The notes beneath the pieces were generated by a model that made no database searches, was not told the origin of the DNA, and saw nothing but the letters and a program-made list of their open reading frames with translations. This document shows, one piece after another, positions 36,034-44,868 of a DNA stretch of 64,000 nt (positions are counted from its first letter, which is position 1; every line of letters begins with the position of its first letter). The DNA is from Chryseobacterium sp. SORGH_AS_0447 (GTDB taxonomy: Bacteria > Bacteroidota > Bacteroidia > Flavobacteriales > Weeksellaceae), in assembly GCF_030818695.1 (NCBI RefSeq), contig NZ_JAUTAR010000001.1, forward strand, positions 1,978,501-2,042,500, written 5' to 3'. The position numbers were made by a program, and so were the translations under genes.

Positions 36034-36327
36034 TTAAATTATTTTCAGCGTTACAATAATAACGGCGGAAACTATGCAAAATAAAGCGATTAAAAATAAA
36101 TAATCCGCAATAGTTTCAAACCGGTTTGCCCGTTTTTCGTGTTGTGTCCGGATGGCAAGAAAAGAGAAAAAACAACTCAGGGCAAAAAACATACAGGCAA
36201 CCCCCGCAAATTCGTCCAAATGCGTGCTGCGGCTAATTCTGGAGATCTTTAATGAAGTAATAATCACCAGCGAAAATCCCAGAAGATTACTAGACGCATT
36301 AAGAATATGGGTCGATTTTTTCTCCAT
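36034..36327 (-). CDS. Small membrane protein of unknown function
   Basis: This 97-residue protein has about three membrane spans (SSNLLGFSLVIITSL, FAGVACMFFALSCFFSFLAI and LFLIALFCIVSAVIIVTL), with a basic loop between the second and third. The codon bias looks genuine. It is convergent with the polyprenyl synthase gene, the stop codons 1 base apart. No family is recognised. Confidence 0.72.
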   Translation of the reverse strand: MEKKSTHILNASSNLLGFSLVIITSLKISRISRSTHLDEFAGVACMFFALSCFFSFLAIRTQHEKRANRFETIADYLFLIALFCIVSAVIIVTLKII

Positions 36328-36465
36328 TACTTACAAATTTATCCCAAGATAAACACAATTTTTTTTATTATCAAATTTTTAAAAAAGATTATTAAAAATT
36401 AAAATTAATTTAAAAAGTGTATATTAGCAAAATACTTCAAAATAAAAAAATATTTAATATTGGCT

Positions 36466-38898
36466 ATGCAGACAACCTATATTGAAACACAGCAGATTTC
36501 CTTTCAAGATTTTAAAAATCAGATACTTGAAGATTATAAGTTAGGCAGGGTTTCTCGTGAAATGTCCTATTTGGGAAGAAGAGAAGTTCTAACAGGAAAA
36601 GCTAAATTCGGTATTTTTGGGGATGGTAAGGAACTTCCCCAGCTGGCAATGGCAAAAGTTTTCAGAAACGGGGATTTCCGTTCCGGGTATTACAGGGATC
36701 AGACTTTTGCGTTGGCGGTTGATGCGCTTACGGTAGAAAGTTTCTTCGCACAGCTGTATGCCGATACCAGTGTGGAAAGAGAGCCTGCTTCTGCCGGAAG
36801 ACAGATGAACGGCCACTTTGCAACCCGAAGTTTAAATGAAGATGGGAGCTGGAAAGATTTAACGGCACAAAAAAATATTTCTTCAGACATTTCTCCTACG
36901 GCCGGACAGATGCCCAGATTATTGGGACTGGCCCAGGCGTCGAAAGTATATAAATCCGTAACATTCGAAGGATCGGAGAAGTTTTCACAGAATGGTAATG
37001 AGATTGCTTTCGGAACTATTGGTGATGCTTCTACAGCAGAAGGCCATTTCTGGGAAACCCTAAATGCGGCTTGTGCGCTTCAGGTACCGATGGTGGTTTC
37101 CATCTGGGACGACGGGTACGGAATTTCGGTTCCTACCATGAAGCAGAGAGCTAAAGCAGATATTGCTGAAATGCTGAGCGGTTTCCAGAGAAAAGAAGGA
37201 GAATTTCAGGGATGCGAGATCATTCAGGTGAAAGCATGGGATTATCCTGCATTACTGGATGCCTACGCGCGTGCGGAACAGTTTGCAAGAGTGGAAAGTA
37301 TTCCGGTGGTCGTGCACGTTGTTGAAGTAACGCAGCCGCAGGGACACTCTACTTCAGGTTCCCACGAAAGATATAAAAATGAAGAGCGTCTTGCCTGGGA
37401 ATCGCAGTTTGACGGATTGATAAAATTCAAAGAATGGATTTTAAATTATTCCATCGAGATCGACGGTAAAGAAGAAGTTCTCGCTACGGCAGAGGAACTT
37501 GATGCTATTGATAATGAAGCGAAAAAGACCGTAAAAGCAGGTCAGAAACAGGCTTGGGAAAGCTATCAGAAAACCATTACGGATTTAACGCATGCCGTTC
37601 TGCCTTTGGTTGAAAATTTAAAAGGACAGAATTCTGAAATCGAAAATTACATCAGCCAGTTCAGCAAACTGGTTTCAAAAGCGAAAAAAGACGTTTTCCA
37701 TTTGGTAAGAAAGTCTTTGTTGGCGACCAGAGGATCAAACTTTGCCGAAAGAAATCAGCTGATGCAGAAATACCAGGAAATTTTCGAGGTGGAAAAAGAC
37801 AATTATTCTTCTCATCTGTATTCCCAGTCTCAGTGGAAAGCAGAAAATGTAAAGGAAATCAAGCCGGTATATTCTGAAAACTCTGAAGATGTAGACGGAA
37901 GGGTAGTGGTACGGAACAATTTCGATAAAATTTTTGAAAAATATCCTGAAACTCTGGTATTTGGGGAAGACGCCGGAAATATCGGTGACGTAAACCAGGG
38001 ACTGGAAGGCATGCAGGAAAAATACGGTGAAGTACGTGTGGCCGATACGGGAATTCGTGAAGCGACGATTTTGGGACAGGGAATCGGGATGGCGATGAGA
38101 GGCCTGAGACCGATTGCCGAAATCCAGTACTTGGATTATATTTTATATTGTCTGCAGGGGATGAGCGATGACCTGGCAACGGTTCAGTATAGAACAAAAG
38201 GCGGCCAGAAAGCACCGGTAATCATCAGAACGAGAGGGCACCGACTGGAAGGTGTTTGGCATTCCGGTTCTCCGATGGCGGGAATTCTCAACCTTTCCAA
38301 GGGAATTCTGGTATTGGTTCCGAGAAATTTAACTAAAGCAGCCGGATTCTACAACACCATGCTTCAGAGCGATGATCCTGCGGTAATTGTTGAATGTCTG
38401 AACGGATACCGACTGAAAGAAAAACAGCCGGATAACTTAGGGGAATTCACCGTTCCTGTCGGGGAAATCGAAGTAACAAAAGAAGGAAGCGACGTTACCC
38501 TTGTCACCTACGGTTCAACATGGAGAATTGTGATGGAAGCGGCGGAAGCTTTGGAAAAAATAGGTATTTCGGCCGAGGTAATCGATGTTCAGTCGCTTAT
38601 TCCTTTCGATTTAACGCATGAAATTGCCGAAAGTGTAAAGAAAACCAACCGATTGGTGGTGATCGACGAAGATGTGGAAGGCGGAACGTCAGCCTTCATA
38701 TTACAACAGATTTTAGAGAAACAAAAAGCATTCAGGTATCTGGATTCTGATCCTCTAACGATCGCAGCCAACGATCACCGTCCGGCCTACGCCAGCGACG
38801 GAGATTATTTCAGCAAGCCGTCCGCGGATGATATGGTAGAAAAGATCTATGCTATGTTTAATGAAACCAATCCTCAGAAATATCCTGCGATATTTTAA
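36466..38898 (+). CDS. Fused 2-oxo acid dehydrogenase E1 alpha/beta
   Basis: This 810-residue protein joins an E1 alpha half (residues ~1-430, TPP site GTIGDASTAEGHFWETLN) to an E1 beta half (~470-810, FGEDAGNIGDVNQGLEG, then VAFPYD-type region and VVIDEDVEGGTSAF). Such fusions in Bacteroidota serve a branched-chain 2-oxoacid or pyruvate dehydrogenase complex. Start is ATG 36466; the upstream TTG at 36460 is less likely. It decarboxylates the 2-oxo acid and transfers the acyl group to lipoylated E2. E2 is not in this window; a dihydrolipoyl dehydrogenase begins at 63777. Specific substrate not determined. Confidence 0.9.
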   Translation: MQTTYIETQQISFQDFKNQILEDYKLGRVSREMSYLGRREVLTGKAKFGIFGDGKELPQLAMAKVFRNGDFRSGYYRDQTFALAVDALTVESFFAQLYADTSVEREPASAGRQMNGHFATRSLNEDGSWKDLTAQKNISSDISPTAGQMPRLLGLAQASKVYKSVTFEGSEKFSQNGNEIAFGTIGDASTAEGHFWETLNAACALQVPMVVSIWDDGYGISVPTMKQRAKADIAEMLSGFQRKEGEFQGCEIIQVKAWDYPALLDAYARAEQFARVESIPVVVHVVEVTQPQGHSTSGSHERYKNEERLAWESQFDGLIKFKEWILNYSIEIDGKEEVLATAEELDAIDNEAKKTVKAGQKQAWESYQKTITDLTHAVLPLVENLKGQNSEIENYISQFSKLVSKAKKDVFHLVRKSLLATRGSNFAERNQLMQKYQEIFEVEKDNYSSHLYSQSQWKAENVKEIKPVYSENSEDVDGRVVVRNNFDKIFEKYPETLVFGEDAGNIGDVNQGLEGMQEKYGEVRVADTGIREATILGQGIGMAMRGLRPIAEIQYLDYILYCLQGMSDDLATVQYRTKGGQKAPVIIRTRGHRLEGVWHSGSPMAGILNLSKGILVLVPRNLTKAAGFYNTMLQSDDPAVIVECLNGYRLKEKQPDNLGEFTVPVGEIEVTKEGSDVTLVTYGSTWRIVMEAAEALEKIGISAEVIDVQSLIPFDLTHEIAESVKKTNRLVVIDEDVEGGTSAFILQQILEKQKAFRYLDSDPLTIAANDHRPAYASDGDYFSKPSADDMVEKIYAMFNETNPQKYPAIF

Positions 38899-38920
38899 TT
38901 GGGATTTCAGATAAATTTCG

Positions 38921-38950
38921 AAACCGCTCCTGAAAAGAAGCGGTTTTTTA
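38921..38950 (+). terminator. Terminator of the E1 gene
   Basis: AAACCGCT (38921-38928) and AGCGGTTT (38939-38946) form an 8-bp stem followed by T-run. Confidence 0.75.
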
Positions 38951-38987
38951 TTGTTTAAAAATCGTTATTTTAGATTAATAGTTAATT

Positions 38988-39803
38988 ATGAAGAGCATTT
39001 CAGAGCAAATAGCAAAAAGACAAATTGATAGTTTACCTTTAATTCAAAATTATACATGTATTCTTATAAGAAATTCTTCTAATTATAAAGTGCATGGGAC
39101 AGGTGTATTTATAAAGATTGGGCATTTACATTTACTTATTTCTGCAGCTCATGTATTTGATGATTTTAATGAATTGTTTATTCCATTAGATAATGGTGAA
39201 AATTTAATGAAACCGGGAGGTAGAATCATTGTAAATAATCCTAAATCTTCGAGAGATAATGATGAATTGGACATTGGTATTGTTATATTAGACGAAGTAA
39301 CAATTAATGAAATAATAAGGACTTATAATTTTTTAGATGAAAATAGTTTATTGATTAATCATAGAAATAATTATTCATATAATTACATAATTTGGGGTTA
39401 TCCTTCAAGCTGGTCGAAGAGATCAATTTCAAAAAAATCATTTCACTCCCGTCCATTTATTCATTTTACAAAATGCGCTAATCCAATAGAATATCAACGA
39501 TTAAATAGATATAAATTCTTAAACTTAATAGTTAATTATGATAGACAAAATATTTTAAATTTTAAATCAAAAAAGTTTAGTTATGGTCCTGATCTATTTG
39601 GAATCAGCGGATGTGGGTTATGGTATATAAATCCAGAAGATTATAATGAAAATGCTAATCCAAAACTAGTGGGAATTATGACAGACTGGCCAATTTCAAA
39701 TAGACGAAAATTGATTGCCACTCGGATTGACGCTGTGACTGAATTTTTGAGAAAAAACGAAAATATTAATTTTCCAGAATCCTATTTATTTTCAATAAAA
39801 TAA
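38988..39803 (+). CDS. Trypsin-like serine protease of an orphan family
   Basis: This 271-residue protein shows a chymotrypsin-fold triad: His55 in ISAAHVF, Asp95 in DELDIGIVIL and Ser207 in FGISGCGLW, which takes the place of GDSGG. GTGVFIKIG provides the first strand and KLVGIMTDWP a late one. No signal peptide is present, so it would act in the cytoplasm. The gene is much more AT-rich than the E1 gene before it and the HxlR/OYE genes after it, pointing to recent transfer. Its stop is only 4 bases from the converging HxlR gene. The target is unknown; stand-alone cytosolic proteases of this kind occur in defence contexts, which is only a suggestion. Confidence 0.7.
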   Translation: MKSISEQIAKRQIDSLPLIQNYTCILIRNSSNYKVHGTGVFIKIGHLHLLISAAHVFDDFNELFIPLDNGENLMKPGGRIIVNNPKSSRDNDELDIGIVILDEVTINEIIRTYNFLDENSLLINHRNNYSYNYIIWGYPSSWSKRSISKKSFHSRPFIHFTKCANPIEYQRLNRYKFLNLIVNYDRQNILNFKSKKFSYGPDLFGISGCGLWYINPEDYNENANPKLVGIMTDWPISNRRKLIATRIDAVTEFLRKNENINFPESYLFSIK

Positions 39804-39807
39804 AATA

Positions 39808-40197
39808 TCAAACAACAGTTTTCTGTAATTTCTTGCCTTCCAGAATCATCTTACAATCCTTTACTTTTTCAGGATCATACACATGGTATTTCATTTCCCA
39901 TTCTTCCAGCAGGTACAGAATTGGCAAGAGAGCTAATCCTTTTTCGGTTAGCGAGTATTCCACTCTTGGCGGAAGCTCCTTAAATTCTTCCCGGACAATA
40001 AGACCGTCGGTTTGCATTTCCCGCAGTTGGTCGGTTAATACTTTTCTGGAGATCACATTAATGCGCACGGCCAGTTCCCCGAAACGCAGTTTCCGGTCTT
40101 TGATTACCAATACGATAATCGGTTTCCATTTGCTTCCTAAGGCAGACATCGCCTTGCCTAAAGGACAGCTGTATTGCATTAACTCGTTTTTTTTCAT
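39808..40197 (-). CDS. HxlR-family transcriptional regulator
   Basis: This 129-residue winged-HTH protein has the HxlR pattern: CPLGKAMSALGSKWKPIIVL, RFGELAVRINVISRKVLTDQLREM, and RVEYSLTEKGLALLPIL. The Cys in YSCPL is often redox-active in this family. It is divergent from an old-yellow-enzyme gene, the common HxlR/target layout for quinone or electrophile stress. The shared promoter contains several GTTAC motifs. Confidence 0.92.
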   Translation of the reverse strand: MKKNELMQYSCPLGKAMSALGSKWKPIIVLVIKDRKLRFGELAVRINVISRKVLTDQLREMQTDGLIVREEFKELPPRVEYSLTEKGLALLPILYLLEEWEMKYHVYDPEKVKDCKMILEGKKLQKTVV

Positions 40198-40259
40198 AAA
40201 AATTCTGTGTGCATTATCTTATTTGTCGAATCTTATTCTGAACCTCAACCTTGCCCTAA

Positions 40260-40355
40260 GTTACCTGTGCGTTACCAACATCAGTTACCGCGAAGTTACT
40301 ACTTTTTTTCATTATAAGATACCAATGTGAACTATTATTAGTTACTTTGTGTAAC
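40260..40355. promoter_or_regulatory. GTTAC motif array in the HxlR/OYE divergent promoter
   Basis: Four direct GTTAC motifs begin at 40260, 40271, 40284 and 40295, spaced 11, 13 and 11 bases, about one helix turn. A fifth is in an inverted pair GTTAC-N5-GTAAC (40341-40355), which overlaps a TTACTTTG box 30 bases before the OYE start. This suits an HxlR dimer site that represses the oxidoreductase and its own gene. The link to HxlR is inferred. Confidence 0.5.
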
Positions 40356-40378
40356 AATTATAAAATACAACATTAAAA

Positions 40379-41440
40379 ATGAGCACAGAATCATTATTTA
40401 AGCCTTTTCAATACAAAAATTTAGAATTAAAAAACAGAATCGTCATGGCTCCGATGACGAGAGCACAATCTGATAACGGAGTTCCCACGCAGCAGATCGC
40501 CGATTATTACGCCAGAAGAGCGGAGGCAGAAGTAGGATTGATTATCTCTGAAGGAACGGTAATCAACAGGCCTGCATCAAAAAACATGCAGAATATTCCG
40601 GATTTTTACGGAAAGGAAGCTTTGAGCGGGTGGAAAAACGTAATTGATGCGGTGCATGAAAACGGAGGTAAAATGGGACCTCAGATCTGGCACGTAGGCG
40701 ATACCAGAAGTTCCGCCGAATATCCGGAAATTCCGATGGAGAAAGCATCTACGATGAGCTTAGAGGATATTCAGGATACGATTGCCCAGTTTGCCGCTTC
40801 GGCAAAATCCGCGAAAGATTTAGGATTTGACGTACTGGAAATTCACGGCGCCCACGGATATCTGATCGACCAGTTTTTCTGGGAGGTTACCAACACCAGA
40901 ACCGATGAGTATGGCGGAAAGACGTTGAAAGAAAGAAGCAAGTTTGCCGTAGATATCGTAAAAGCCATGAGAGCAGCGGTAGGAGAAGATTTCACAATTA
41001 TTATCCGTCTTTCCCAATGGAAGCAGCAGGATTATGCAGTTAAGCTGGCCCATACACCGGAAGAAATGGAAGAATGGCTGCTGCCTTTAAAAGAAGCGGG
41101 AGTTGATATTTTCCATTGCTCACAGCGACGTTTCTGGGAACCTGAATTTGAAGGTTCTGACCTGAATTTTGCAGGCTGGGCGAAAAAGATCACCGGACAG
41201 CCAACCATTACCGTAGGATCGGTAGGATTGGAAGGGGATTTCATGAGTGCTTTTGCCGGCCAGGGAACCGAAAAAACAGATTTATCCGAACTGACCAGAA
41301 GGCTGGAAAGGGGAGACTTTGATCTGGTTGCCGTAGGCCGTGCTATTTTACAGGACCCGGAATGGGTGAAAAAAGTAAAAGCCGGAAGCATGGATGAACT
41401 TCAGGACTTTAAAGCTGAAAGCCTTGCCGTTTTGTATTAG
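40379..41440 (+). CDS. Old yellow enzyme, NADH:flavin oxidoreductase (alkene reductase)
   Basis: This 353-residue FMN enzyme carries the NemA-type motifs: IVMAPMTRAQSDNG, LEIHGAHGYLIDQFF and FDLVAVGRAILQDPEW. It reduces activated C=C bonds in alpha,beta-unsaturated carbonyl and nitro compounds with NAD(P)H. Length is typical. Divergence from the HxlR regulator implies induction by electrophiles or quinones. Confidence 0.92.
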   Translation: MSTESLFKPFQYKNLELKNRIVMAPMTRAQSDNGVPTQQIADYYARRAEAEVGLIISEGTVINRPASKNMQNIPDFYGKEALSGWKNVIDAVHENGGKMGPQIWHVGDTRSSAEYPEIPMEKASTMSLEDIQDTIAQFAASAKSAKDLGFDVLEIHGAHGYLIDQFFWEVTNTRTDEYGGKTLKERSKFAVDIVKAMRAAVGEDFTIIIRLSQWKQQDYAVKLAHTPEEMEEWLLPLKEAGVDIFHCSQRRFWEPEFEGSDLNFAGWAKKITGQPTITVGSVGLEGDFMSAFAGQGTEKTDLSELTRRLERGDFDLVAVGRAILQDPEWVKKVKAGSMDELQDFKAESLAVLY

Positions 41441-41444
41441 CAGC

Positions 41445-41619
41445 GTCAATGGTGAATTTTGCTATCGCAAGTCAATGGTGAATCTTTTAAGATAAAAATT
41501 GAAAAGCAAAGCGAATTGACCATTCACCTTTTAAATATCAATTAGTGAATATTAGATTGTGAGTCGCAAGTGAATTTTTAGAAATAAAAATTGACAAGCG
41601 AATCGGATTGACCATTCAC
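41445..41619. repeat. Short repeats GTCAATGGTGAAT and inverse copies
   Basis: GTCAATGGTGAAT occurs at 41445 and 41471, and ATTGACCATTCAC in inverse orientation at 41515 and 41607, in a noncoding spacer. They are low-information intergenic repeats and may fold together. Confidence 0.6.
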
Positions 41620-41652
41620 AATTCACCTTTTTACCTATCAATTATTTAAACG

Positions 41653-41684
41653 AAACCGCTTCAGTATTATTTCTGAAGCGGTTT
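41653..41684. terminator. Terminator between the OYE gene and the GG-leader peptide gene
   Basis: AAACCGCTTCAG (41653-41664) and CTGAAGCGGTTT (41673-41684) form a perfect 12-bp stem with T-runs on the right and an A-containing left flank. It can end transcription from both sides. Confidence 0.8.
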
Positions 41685-41686
41685 TT

Positions 41687-41848
41687 TTAATTCGGGCATC
41701 CTACGGCAGTGGAAATACATCGCCAGTAGCCGGGCTTTCCGTTGTTGGGAGGATAGTAACATTCTACGGTATCGCCAGGGCATTCCGGCGGGTTTCCTCC
41801 GTTGATGAGCTGCAAATCTGATTTTTTTAAACTCTTAAGATTTTTCAT
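41687..41848 (-). CDS. Double-glycine leader peptide, bacteriocin-like, with four Cys
   Basis: Start ATG at 41848 gives 53 residues. Residues 1-18 are MKNLKSLKKSDLQLINGG, the GG-type leader used by peptidase-C39-containing ABC exporters. The predicted mature peptide of 35 residues (NPPECPGDTVECYYPP and WRCISTAVGCPN in two parts) has four Cys and is rich in Pro and Gly. The longer frame extending to 41983 has an atypical N-terminus and is not preferred. A TATATTTG box stands 21 bases upstream. No C39 exporter or immunity gene is in the immediate area. Chryseobacterium strains carry many similar peptides; the activity is unknown. Confidence 0.75.
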   Translation of the reverse strand: MKNLKSLKKSDLQLINGGNPPECPGDTVECYYPPNNGKPGYWRCISTAVGCPN

Positions 41849-41868
41849 ATTAATTGTTTTGGAGAAAT

Positions 41869-41876
41869 CAAATATA
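41869..41876 (-). promoter_or_regulatory. TAnnTTTG box upstream of the GG-leader peptide
   Basis: TATATTTG on the minus strand lies 20 bases before ATG 41848. No TTG is seen at 19 bases. Confidence 0.45.
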
Positions 41877-42017
41877 ATATTTCCCGGGATAATGAAAAAA
41901 TTAAGTGTAATAAGTTTGAAAAGATTTACTTTTACTCTTTCAGAAACAGAAAGCAGTGATTGGGTTACTTGTTTTAGGATCAAATTTAATTAGCTGATAA
42001 GGTAATAAGTCAAATAT

Positions 42018-42446
42018 TTACTTACGGTCGCTCAGCCATTTGTACAAAGTCGTTTTTGGGATGCCGTACTCTTCGATGACTTCTCTCTTTGTTTTCTTGC
42101 CTTTTTTTATAAGTTCAAGGATAAAATCAATGATCTCTGTGGTGTAGATGTTTTTACGGAACTGGGGCATCGACGATTTTTCAACTTTGAGACTTTCATC
42201 GGCTTTTTCTGGAACAGGAGGCGAGTAAAGGATCAGATGCTGGCTGTAAATTCTGAAAAAATCATAGTTTAGTAATTTGCTCCAACGGAGAATCTGTTCA
42301 GAATCCAGACTTTTAAGTTCATAGATTGCAGAGAGTTCCTCTTCGGTAATCTTCATGGAACTGCAGATTTTCTGTACGCCCATTCCTTTTTCCTTCACAC
42401 GGGCTCTGATGAATTTTCCCAGATGGATATTCTTATAATTTTTCAT
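42018..42446 (-). CDS. HTH protein, transposase-like/XRE-like
   Basis: This 142-residue protein has two helical parts. Residues 1-60 (IHLGKFIRARVKEKGMGVQKI, SLDSEQILRWSKLLNYDFFRIY) resemble a Cro/XRE-like domain. Residues 100-142 (IIDFILELIKKGKKTKREV, EYGIPKTTLYKWLSDRK) resemble the HTH of IS3-type transposase OrfA. No orfB or inverted repeats were seen. It may be a stand-alone regulator of transposase origin. It lies directly upstream, in the same direction, of the GG-leader peptide gene (about 170 bases apart). Confidence 0.6.
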   Translation of the reverse strand: MKNYKNIHLGKFIRARVKEKGMGVQKICSSMKITEEELSAIYELKSLDSEQILRWSKLLNYDFFRIYSQHLILYSPPVPEKADESLKVEKSSMPQFRKNIYTTEIIDFILELIKKGKKTKREVIEEYGIPKTTLYKWLSDRK

Positions 42447-42799
42447 AACTCATTTGTCTTTTTTTAACTGTGCTGTATTTATTGATTTTATTAGTAATGT
42501 AAATCATCGCTTTATTGCCGGATAACCATCTTCGCAAATAAATTAATCTCAATTTCAGGCTGTTCGGTTCCGTTTTTCTGATGATGATTTAATAAAGCGA
42601 ATGTATAAGTATTTTTTGAACATATGACATAAAATCAATAAAAATTTAGGTGTAGATTTAAGTGTTGATAGTCAATGTTTTTCCTTGTTAAAGAAAAGAT
42701 ATTGTACACGACAGAAAAAGCCGTCTTCGAAATTGAAAACGGCTTGTAACAGATTAAATATCTAAAATTGTCATCGTTCGATAACAAGAATGATCGGAT
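42447..42799. other. Gap between HTH gene and C1 peptidase gene
   Basis: Apart from the peptidase terminator (42714-42745) no gene is visible. The AT-rich remainder would hold the HTH gene promoter. Confidence 0.4.
42714..42745 (-). terminator. Terminator of the C1 peptidase gene
   Basis: An imperfect 11-13 bp stem (42718-42730 with 42733-42745) built on AAGCCGT/ACGGCTT has a T-run on the minus-strand side. It is 55 bases past the stop. Confidence 0.7.
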
Positions 42800-44002
42800 T
42801 TAAAGGCCAATGCTCTGCGTAGGCTTCAGCTCTCTTTTGATGCTTTTCGGAAGCGCATCTTTATGAACCAGGATCGCTGTGGATTTATATTCTACATACG
42901 GTCTTGTTACATAGATATATCCTTCAAAATCGTTGCTTACACCCCATGAATTCTTTACCATGTAATATTCTTTTCCCGACTGGTCTTTGGCAAGGCCTAC
43001 AATATGCATTCCGTGATCGTCGGTAGTGGAAAGGTTGTTCAATGCCTTTTGGCGCATATCTTCGGTGATGGTCTTATCTTTTTTCGGTTCAGTGAATAAG
43101 GTTCCTTTGTTATCTTTGTTGATCTGGTCAAGATCCATATCCGGAACATAGGCCACCCCGTTCTTGTATGAAAAATACGGTTCCGAAACATCGGTTGCCC
43201 ATCCTACGGAATAGCCTTTATTTACGGCATTATCGATAATAGCCGTCAAGTCTTTCATCGGAACATTCCAGTCGGAATCGTGGCTCCAGTTATCAGGAAT
43301 CGGCACGACGAATTTCTGGTAGTACGGATAATCTTTATAGGAAGACAGTTCTACATAATCGTCGGGATTAATGCCAACTACTTCCTTGGCGAAAGTCTGT
43401 GGCGTGTATGATTTCCCTTCATAAGTAAAATTCGCAGGGACTTTACCCAGATATTCATCCAGGATCGCATCTACGGAAGACATCCAGTTATCCGTCAGTT
43501 TCCCTTTAGATCCGGCCTGAACCAGGCTGTCCAGTACAGGCTTCAGTTTTCCCTGCATTTCAGAGAAATTGTTCAGGGTCTGTCCCTGCTTTAATCCGGT
43601 GTATACGTCCTGAGGAACAGCACCGTATTTTTTATACATATTGATTACGTCGTGCAATTCTCCACCGTCACCCCAGCTGATCGCTCCGTTATTCAGAACG
43701 TATAATTTTGCTTTGTCGTGATACGAATTCCTTGCGGTAAAGATTTCTGCCAGGTCCACAGGCTTTTTACCCATCCTCTGCATTTCAGACTCCAGGAAAG
43801 AATTCCCCGAATAGCTCCAGCATGTTCCGGATGAACCCTGGTTCTTCACCGAAGTGGCTCCTACATCCTTCAGCGTGGTAAACTGGAAATTGGCATGTTG
43901 GGACTGATTGTTTTTTAACTTGTTGATTAAGTCATCCTGAGCAAACATCATACTTCCTGCAGACAAAACAAAAAGTAATGATACAAATTTGGCTTTTTTC
44001 AT
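42800..44002 (-). CDS. Secreted C1-family cysteine peptidase (bleomycin hydrolase/PepC-like)
   Basis: This 400-residue protein has a signal peptide ending MMFAQ (residue 22). The papain-like active site is complete: Gln and Cys61 in NQGSSGTCWSYS, His in DDHGMHIVG and Asn in VKNSWG. The long insertions resemble bleomycin hydrolase-like aminopeptidases. It should hydrolyse peptides in the periplasm or outside. Transcribed alone, divergent from the ECF sigma gene. Confidence 0.9.
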   Translation of the reverse strand: MKKAKFVSLLFVLSAGSMMFAQDDLINKLKNNQSQHANFQFTTLKDVGATSVKNQGSSGTCWSYSGNSFLESEMQRMGKKPVDLAEIFTARNSYHDKAKLYVLNNGAISWGDGGELHDVINMYKKYGAVPQDVYTGLKQGQTLNNFSEMQGKLKPVLDSLVQAGSKGKLTDNWMSSVDAILDEYLGKVPANFTYEGKSYTPQTFAKEVVGINPDDYVELSSYKDYPYYQKFVVPIPDNWSHDSDWNVPMKDLTAIIDNAVNKGYSVGWATDVSEPYFSYKNGVAYVPDMDLDQINKDNKGTLFTEPKKDKTITEDMRQKALNNLSTTDDHGMHIVGLAKDQSGKEYYMVKNSWGVSNDFEGYIYVTRPYVEYKSTAILVHKDALPKSIKRELKPTQSIGL

Positions 44003-44290
44003 TACTATAAAACAGATTATTTATACGAATAGTCGTTCCTAGTAGAGATTTGTTACAAAGGAAAAAGTTAAATCTGCAAACCGGCTTTTTTTTATGAAAA
44101 GATCGACCCCGGAAACGAAAGAAGCTGTGATTCAGAAAATTATTTATTTTAATTTAATTTAAAAATTCAGGGAGTTTATAAATAAGGAGTCTGACGAATA
44201 TTGTCATGGTTTTCTTTGTATTAAAATTACCTTTCGGGTTTGCCTGCGTTGCTGAATTCGATTATTTTTAAAAAAAGTTTAATCTGTTTC

Positions 44291-44317
44291 CAACCTTTTT
44301 GAAACTTTCTGCATCTA
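44291..44317 (+). promoter_or_regulatory. Putative ECF-type promoter of the sigma factor gene
   Basis: CAACCTTT (44291-44298) and CATCTA (44312-44317) lie 13 bases apart, 20 bases before the sigma factor ATG. The same two motifs stand upstream of the vWA gene (46357 and 46376). They fit an ECF -35/-10 pair rather than the TAnnTTTG type, suggesting autoregulation. The rest of the 44003-44337 gap shows no gene. Confidence 0.55.
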
Positions 44318-44337
44318 TGTAGATATAAAGCCTGATT

Positions 44338-44856
44338 ATGGAACGAGAGCTATTATTGGAATGCCAGCGGAACGACCGCAACGCCCAGCGGAAAGTCTAT
44401 GAGAAGATGGCGGGAAAGCTGTATTCGGTATGCAAACGCTACCTGAAGAATGATGAGGATATTGAAGAAGTGCTGGCAGACAGCTTCTACAAAATCTTCA
44501 CCAAGCTGAGCCAGCTACAGAATCCCGATATTTTTGAATCCTGGGCCAAAAAAATTGCGGTAAATGAATGCCTCCAGAAACTAAGGACGGCGAAGGAGCT
44601 TCATATTTCGCTGGAAGAAGACCACGCTTTCTCATCCGATTCTTCCCTGGAAAATGTGTCGTTTGAAAAAGATATCCTGAGCCTGCTGAACTTTCTTCCC
44701 GAAGGATGCAGGGCTATATTTAATCTCTTTGCCATCGAGGGCTATCCTCATAAAGAAATTGCGAGTATGCTTTCCATTAGCGAAGGCACCTCCAAATCCC
44801 AGCTCAATTTTGCCAGAAAACGGCTGCAGGAGCTTTTGGTAAACCAACATATATAA
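44338..44856 (+). CDS. ECF-type RNA polymerase sigma factor
   Basis: This 172-residue sigma-70 protein holds sigma region 2 (YEKMAGKLYSVCKRYLKNDEDIEEVLADSFYKIF) and region 4 (LNFLPEGCRAIFNLFAIEGYPHKEIASMLSISEGTSKSQLNFARKRL in parts). No region 3 or anti-sigma domain is fused. It directs polymerase to a restricted regulon. The next gene, 12 bases on, encodes its probable membrane anti-sigma factor. Confidence 0.93.
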   Translation: MERELLLECQRNDRNAQRKVYEKMAGKLYSVCKRYLKNDEDIEEVLADSFYKIFTKLSQLQNPDIFESWAKKIAVNECLQKLRTAKELHISLEEDHAFSSDSSLENVSFEKDILSLLNFLPEGCRAIFNLFAIEGYPHKEIASMLSISEGTSKSQLNFARKRLQELLVNQHI

Positions 44857-44868
44857 ACTTTAAGAACA

